The notes beneath the pieces were generated by a model that was given only the letters and a program-made list of their open reading frames with translations, was not told where the DNA came from and did not search any database. From JANNYA01 sp043754435 (lineage in GTDB: Bacteria; Pseudomonadota; Gammaproteobacteria; Xanthomonadales; SZUA-5), in contig JAYUUS010000315.1 in assembly GCA_043754435.1 (NCBI GenBank), forward strand, positions 1 to 6,958: a stretch of 6,958 nucleotides of DNA, read 5' to 3'. Positions 5,137 through 6,958 of this stretch are shown one piece after another. Every line of letters starts with the position of its first letter. Within the stretch, counting starts at the first letter, position 1. A program made the position numbers and the translations under genes.

Positions 5137-6958
5137 ATGACTCTAATCGCACATAAATTTGGCGGCTCCAGCCTTGCCAACGCCGAGCGCATCGCTGCAG
5201 TAGTGGAGCTTATGGCTGAGCGCGATGATGTGGCGCAGGTGATCGTGGTATCCGCCATGCAGGGCGTGACTAACGCATTGATTAATTTGGCGGAAACTGC
5301 CGCCGCTGGCAATGATGTCGATATTAACCTGTACGCGCTCAAGCAGCAGCATGACAGCGCGGCGGTGGCCCTGCTGGGCGCTCAGTCGCACCTCGCACAA
5401 AGCGAGTTTGCGGCGAAGTTCACCGAACTTGCTGAATTATTAAAGGCGTTACGCCTGCTCGGGGATGCACCCAAAGGTGCGCTGGAGTTCATATCGGGCT
5501 TAGGCGAAGTGTTTTCGGCGCACTTGGTCAGTTTGGCATTTCGTGCGAAAGGTTATGAAGCGCACTGCATCGATGCCCGGGAAATACTGCGGGTGGAACA
5601 CACGGAATTAGGCTGTCAGGTGCTTTGGCCGGAATCGGAAGCGCGCCTTGCCGCGTATTTGGCTGAGCAGTTTGGCGATCAGCGTAGCAATCCCGCGCAG
5701 CGGGATGAATTGCGAAGCGGAAACGGAGTTTCTTCAAAGGTGCCAAAGCGTTTTATTGTGACCGGCTTTGTTGCACGCGATCAATCTGGGCGGATTACCA
5801 CGCTCGGGCGTAACGGCAGCGATTATTCTGGCTCCATATTTGCCGCCCTATTTGATGCGGCTGAGCTGCATATTTGGACTGACGTTGACGGCGTGCTGAG
5901 TGCTGACCCACGTCAGGTGCCGGAGGCGCAAGTGCTCTCGCATATGAGCTATCAAGAGGCCTTTGAGCTGGCGTATTTCGGTGCCAAAGTCATCCATCCG
6001 CAAACCATGGCACCCGCCACGCGCAAGAATTTGCCAGTTTTCATTCGCAATACCTTTAATCCCAGCCATCCCGGTACGCGCATCGACGCCAATCTGTCGC
6101 GCCAGCCGCCGATCAAAGGTATTACCACCATTGGCGCGCAAGCCATGGTCACGATTGAAGGCGCTGGCATGATTGGCGTTCCCGGCACCGCCGAGCGCGT
6201 GTTTAGCGCGCTTAAAAGTGCTGGCGTGTCAGTGGTGATGATTAGCCAGGGTAGTTCTGAGCACTCGATTTGCTGTGTGGTGCAGCAAGCGGTGGCGGAA
6301 AAAGCGCAGCGTTTGCTGAGCGATGCGTTTGCGCGCGAGCTGAGCGCGGGCGCAATTCAAAGCGTTTCCGCCGAACCCGGCATCGCCATTTTAGCGGTGG
6401 TTGGCGATGGCATGGCAGGTGTTCCCGGCGTTGCGGCGCGGCTGTTCGCAGCGCTTGGGCGTGCGCGTATTAATGTGCGCGCGATTGCTCAGGGCAGCTC
6501 GGAGCGCAATATCTCGGTGGCGATCCGCGAAGTCGATGCCACCCGCGCGCTGCGCGCGGTGCATGCGGGTTTTTATTTGTCGGCGCAAACGCTGAGCGTG
6601 GGTTTGATTGGCCCCGGGCAAGTCGGGCAGGCTTTGCTGCGACAGATGTTTGCTGCCAGCCCCAGGCTGCGCGCCAGCACGAATTTAGATTTGCGCATTC
6701 GCGCGATTGCGGGCAGCCGTAAAATGGCGTATTCGGATCTAGGCTACGCCTCCGATACTGATGCGCTCAGCGCCTATCAGCAAAGCGAAACTGCGCTTGA
6801 GTTGGACCAGTTTGCCGACTCCGTGCAGACCGAACATTTGCCGCACGCGATGATTGTCGACTGCTCCGCCTCTGATGCCGTTGCGCAACATTATGCCGGT
6901 TGGCTGGCGCGCGGTATTCATGTGGTCACCCCGAATAAAAATGCAGGTGCTGGCGATC
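5137..6958 (+). CDS. thrA: Bifunctional aspartokinase I/homoserine dehydrogenase I, N-terminal 607 residues (cut by window edge)
   Basis: Cytoplasmic fusion enzyme that phosphorylates aspartate and later reduces aspartate semialdehyde to homoserine, the first and third steps toward threonine. Kinase motifs: KFGGSS (7-12), VVSAMQGVTNAL (37-48), GLGEVFSA (121-128), TTLGRNGSDYSG (221-232), WTDVDGVLSADPR (247-259) and YFGAKVIHPQTM (280-291). Two ACT-type regulatory units follow (about 325-400 and 410-480), each with a QGSSE motif (371-375 and 452-456), consistent with threonine feedback inhibition. The dehydrogenase part begins with the nucleotide-binding GLIGPGQVGQALL (489-501) and reaches VVTPNK (597-602) before the edge; most of its catalytic domain is missing. 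The ATG at 5137 is the first in frame after a TGA at 5125, and no Shine-Dalgarno is visible. Oddity: about 23 extra residues around 180-204, compared with remembered xanthomonad ThrA, are encoded by a palindromic element. MetL is less likely because wording and domain order match ThrA. Confidence 0.95.
   Translation, partial: MTLIAHKFGGSSLANAERIAAVVELMAERDDVAQVIVVSAMQGVTNALINLAETAAAGNDVDINLYALKQQHDSAAVALLGAQSHLAQSEFAAKFTELAELLKALRLLGDAPKGALEFISGLGEVFSAHLVSLAFRAKGYEAHCIDAREILRVEHTELGCQVLWPESEARLAAYLAEQFGDQRSNPAQRDELRSGNGVSSKVPKRFIVTGFVARDQSGRITTLGRNGSDYSGSIFAALFDAAELHIWTDVDGVLSADPRQVPEAQVLSHMSYQEAFELAYFGAKVIHPQTMAPATRKNLPVFIRNTFNPSHPGTRIDANLSRQPPIKGITTIGAQAMVTIEGAGMIGVPGTAERVFSALKSAGVSVVMISQGSSEHSICCVVQQAVAEKAQRLLSDAFARELSAGAIQSVSAEPGIAILAVVGDGMAGVPGVAARLFAALGRARINVRAIAQGSSERNISVAIREVDATRALRAVHAGFYLSAQTLSVGLIGPGQVGQALLRQMFAASPRLRASTNLDLRIRAIAGSRKMAYSDLGYASDTDALSAYQQSETALELDQFADSVQTEHLPHAMIVDCSASDAVAQHYAGWLARGIHVVTPNKNAGAGD
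5682..5733 (+). repeat. REP/RPE-like palindromic element embedded in thrA
   Basis: ATCCCGC (5690-5696) and GCGGGAT (5700-5706) form a perfect 7-bp stem with a GCA loop. The stem is extended by GCA (5687-5689) with TGC (5711-5713) after a 4-nt bulge. A second small hairpin follows: GAAAC (5720-5724), loop GGA, GTTTC (5728-5732), plus one G-T pair outside. GCAATCCC and ATTGCGAAGC resemble the terminal wording of the widespread bacterial ATTGCGA...GCAATCC repeats. It reads through in frame as ThrA residues 183-199, within a stretch that homologs appear to lack. No second copy is seen in this window, so the claim rests on structure and position. Confidence 0.5.

Noticed and set aside
5143..5400. 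85-codon minus-strand ORF opposite the start of thrA
   Set aside because: It is the complement of conserved aspartokinase motifs, with no independent support.

Overview
The window looks like chromosomal DNA from a proteobacterium, most probably a gammaproteobacterium of moderate GC content. Three things point there. A UbiJ-type ubiquinone accessory protein is present. The aspartokinase is a bifunctional ThrA (aspartokinase I fused to homoserine dehydrogenase I) whose wording resembles the xanthomonad version from memory. AlaS is of ordinary proteobacterial type. Genus and species cannot be read from the sequence. I see no transposase, integrase, tRNA, rRNA or CRISPR array.

Layout: four genes lie on the minus strand, read from right to left. 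They are pspA-like (4893 to 4156), a membrane-anchored solute-binding protein/OmpA fusion (4056 to 2311), ubiJ (2308 to 1667) and the first 504 codons of alaS (1512 to 1, cut by the left edge). On the plus strand, thrA starts at 5137 and is cut by the right edge after 607 codons. pspA and thrA are divergent across 243 bp, which must hold both promoters and may hold a small ORF ending 2 nt before thrA. No gene-free stretch exceeds 300 bp.

How the genes may work together: the pspA-like, SBP-OmpA and ubiJ genes are tightly packed (gaps of 99 and 2 nt) and could be one transcript. Their predicted sites fit an inner-membrane or envelope theme: a PspA/IM30 coat protein on the cytoplasmic face, a periplasmic ligand sensor anchored in the inner membrane and able to hold peptidoglycan, and a lipid-binding quinone-biosynthesis helper. 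That joint role is inference. alaS probably has its own promoter, behind a weak candidate terminator. thrA is a separate amino-acid biosynthesis unit.

The points most worth a second look are: (1) an in-frame insertion in the aspartokinase domain of ThrA encoded by a REP/RPE-like palindromic element; (2) an unusual charged insertion of about 38 residues in the AlaS catalytic domain, whose DNA contains a 10-bp inverted repeat; (3) the PspA plus SBP-OmpA plus UbiJ cluster; and (4) a possible translationally coupled small ORF in front of thrA.
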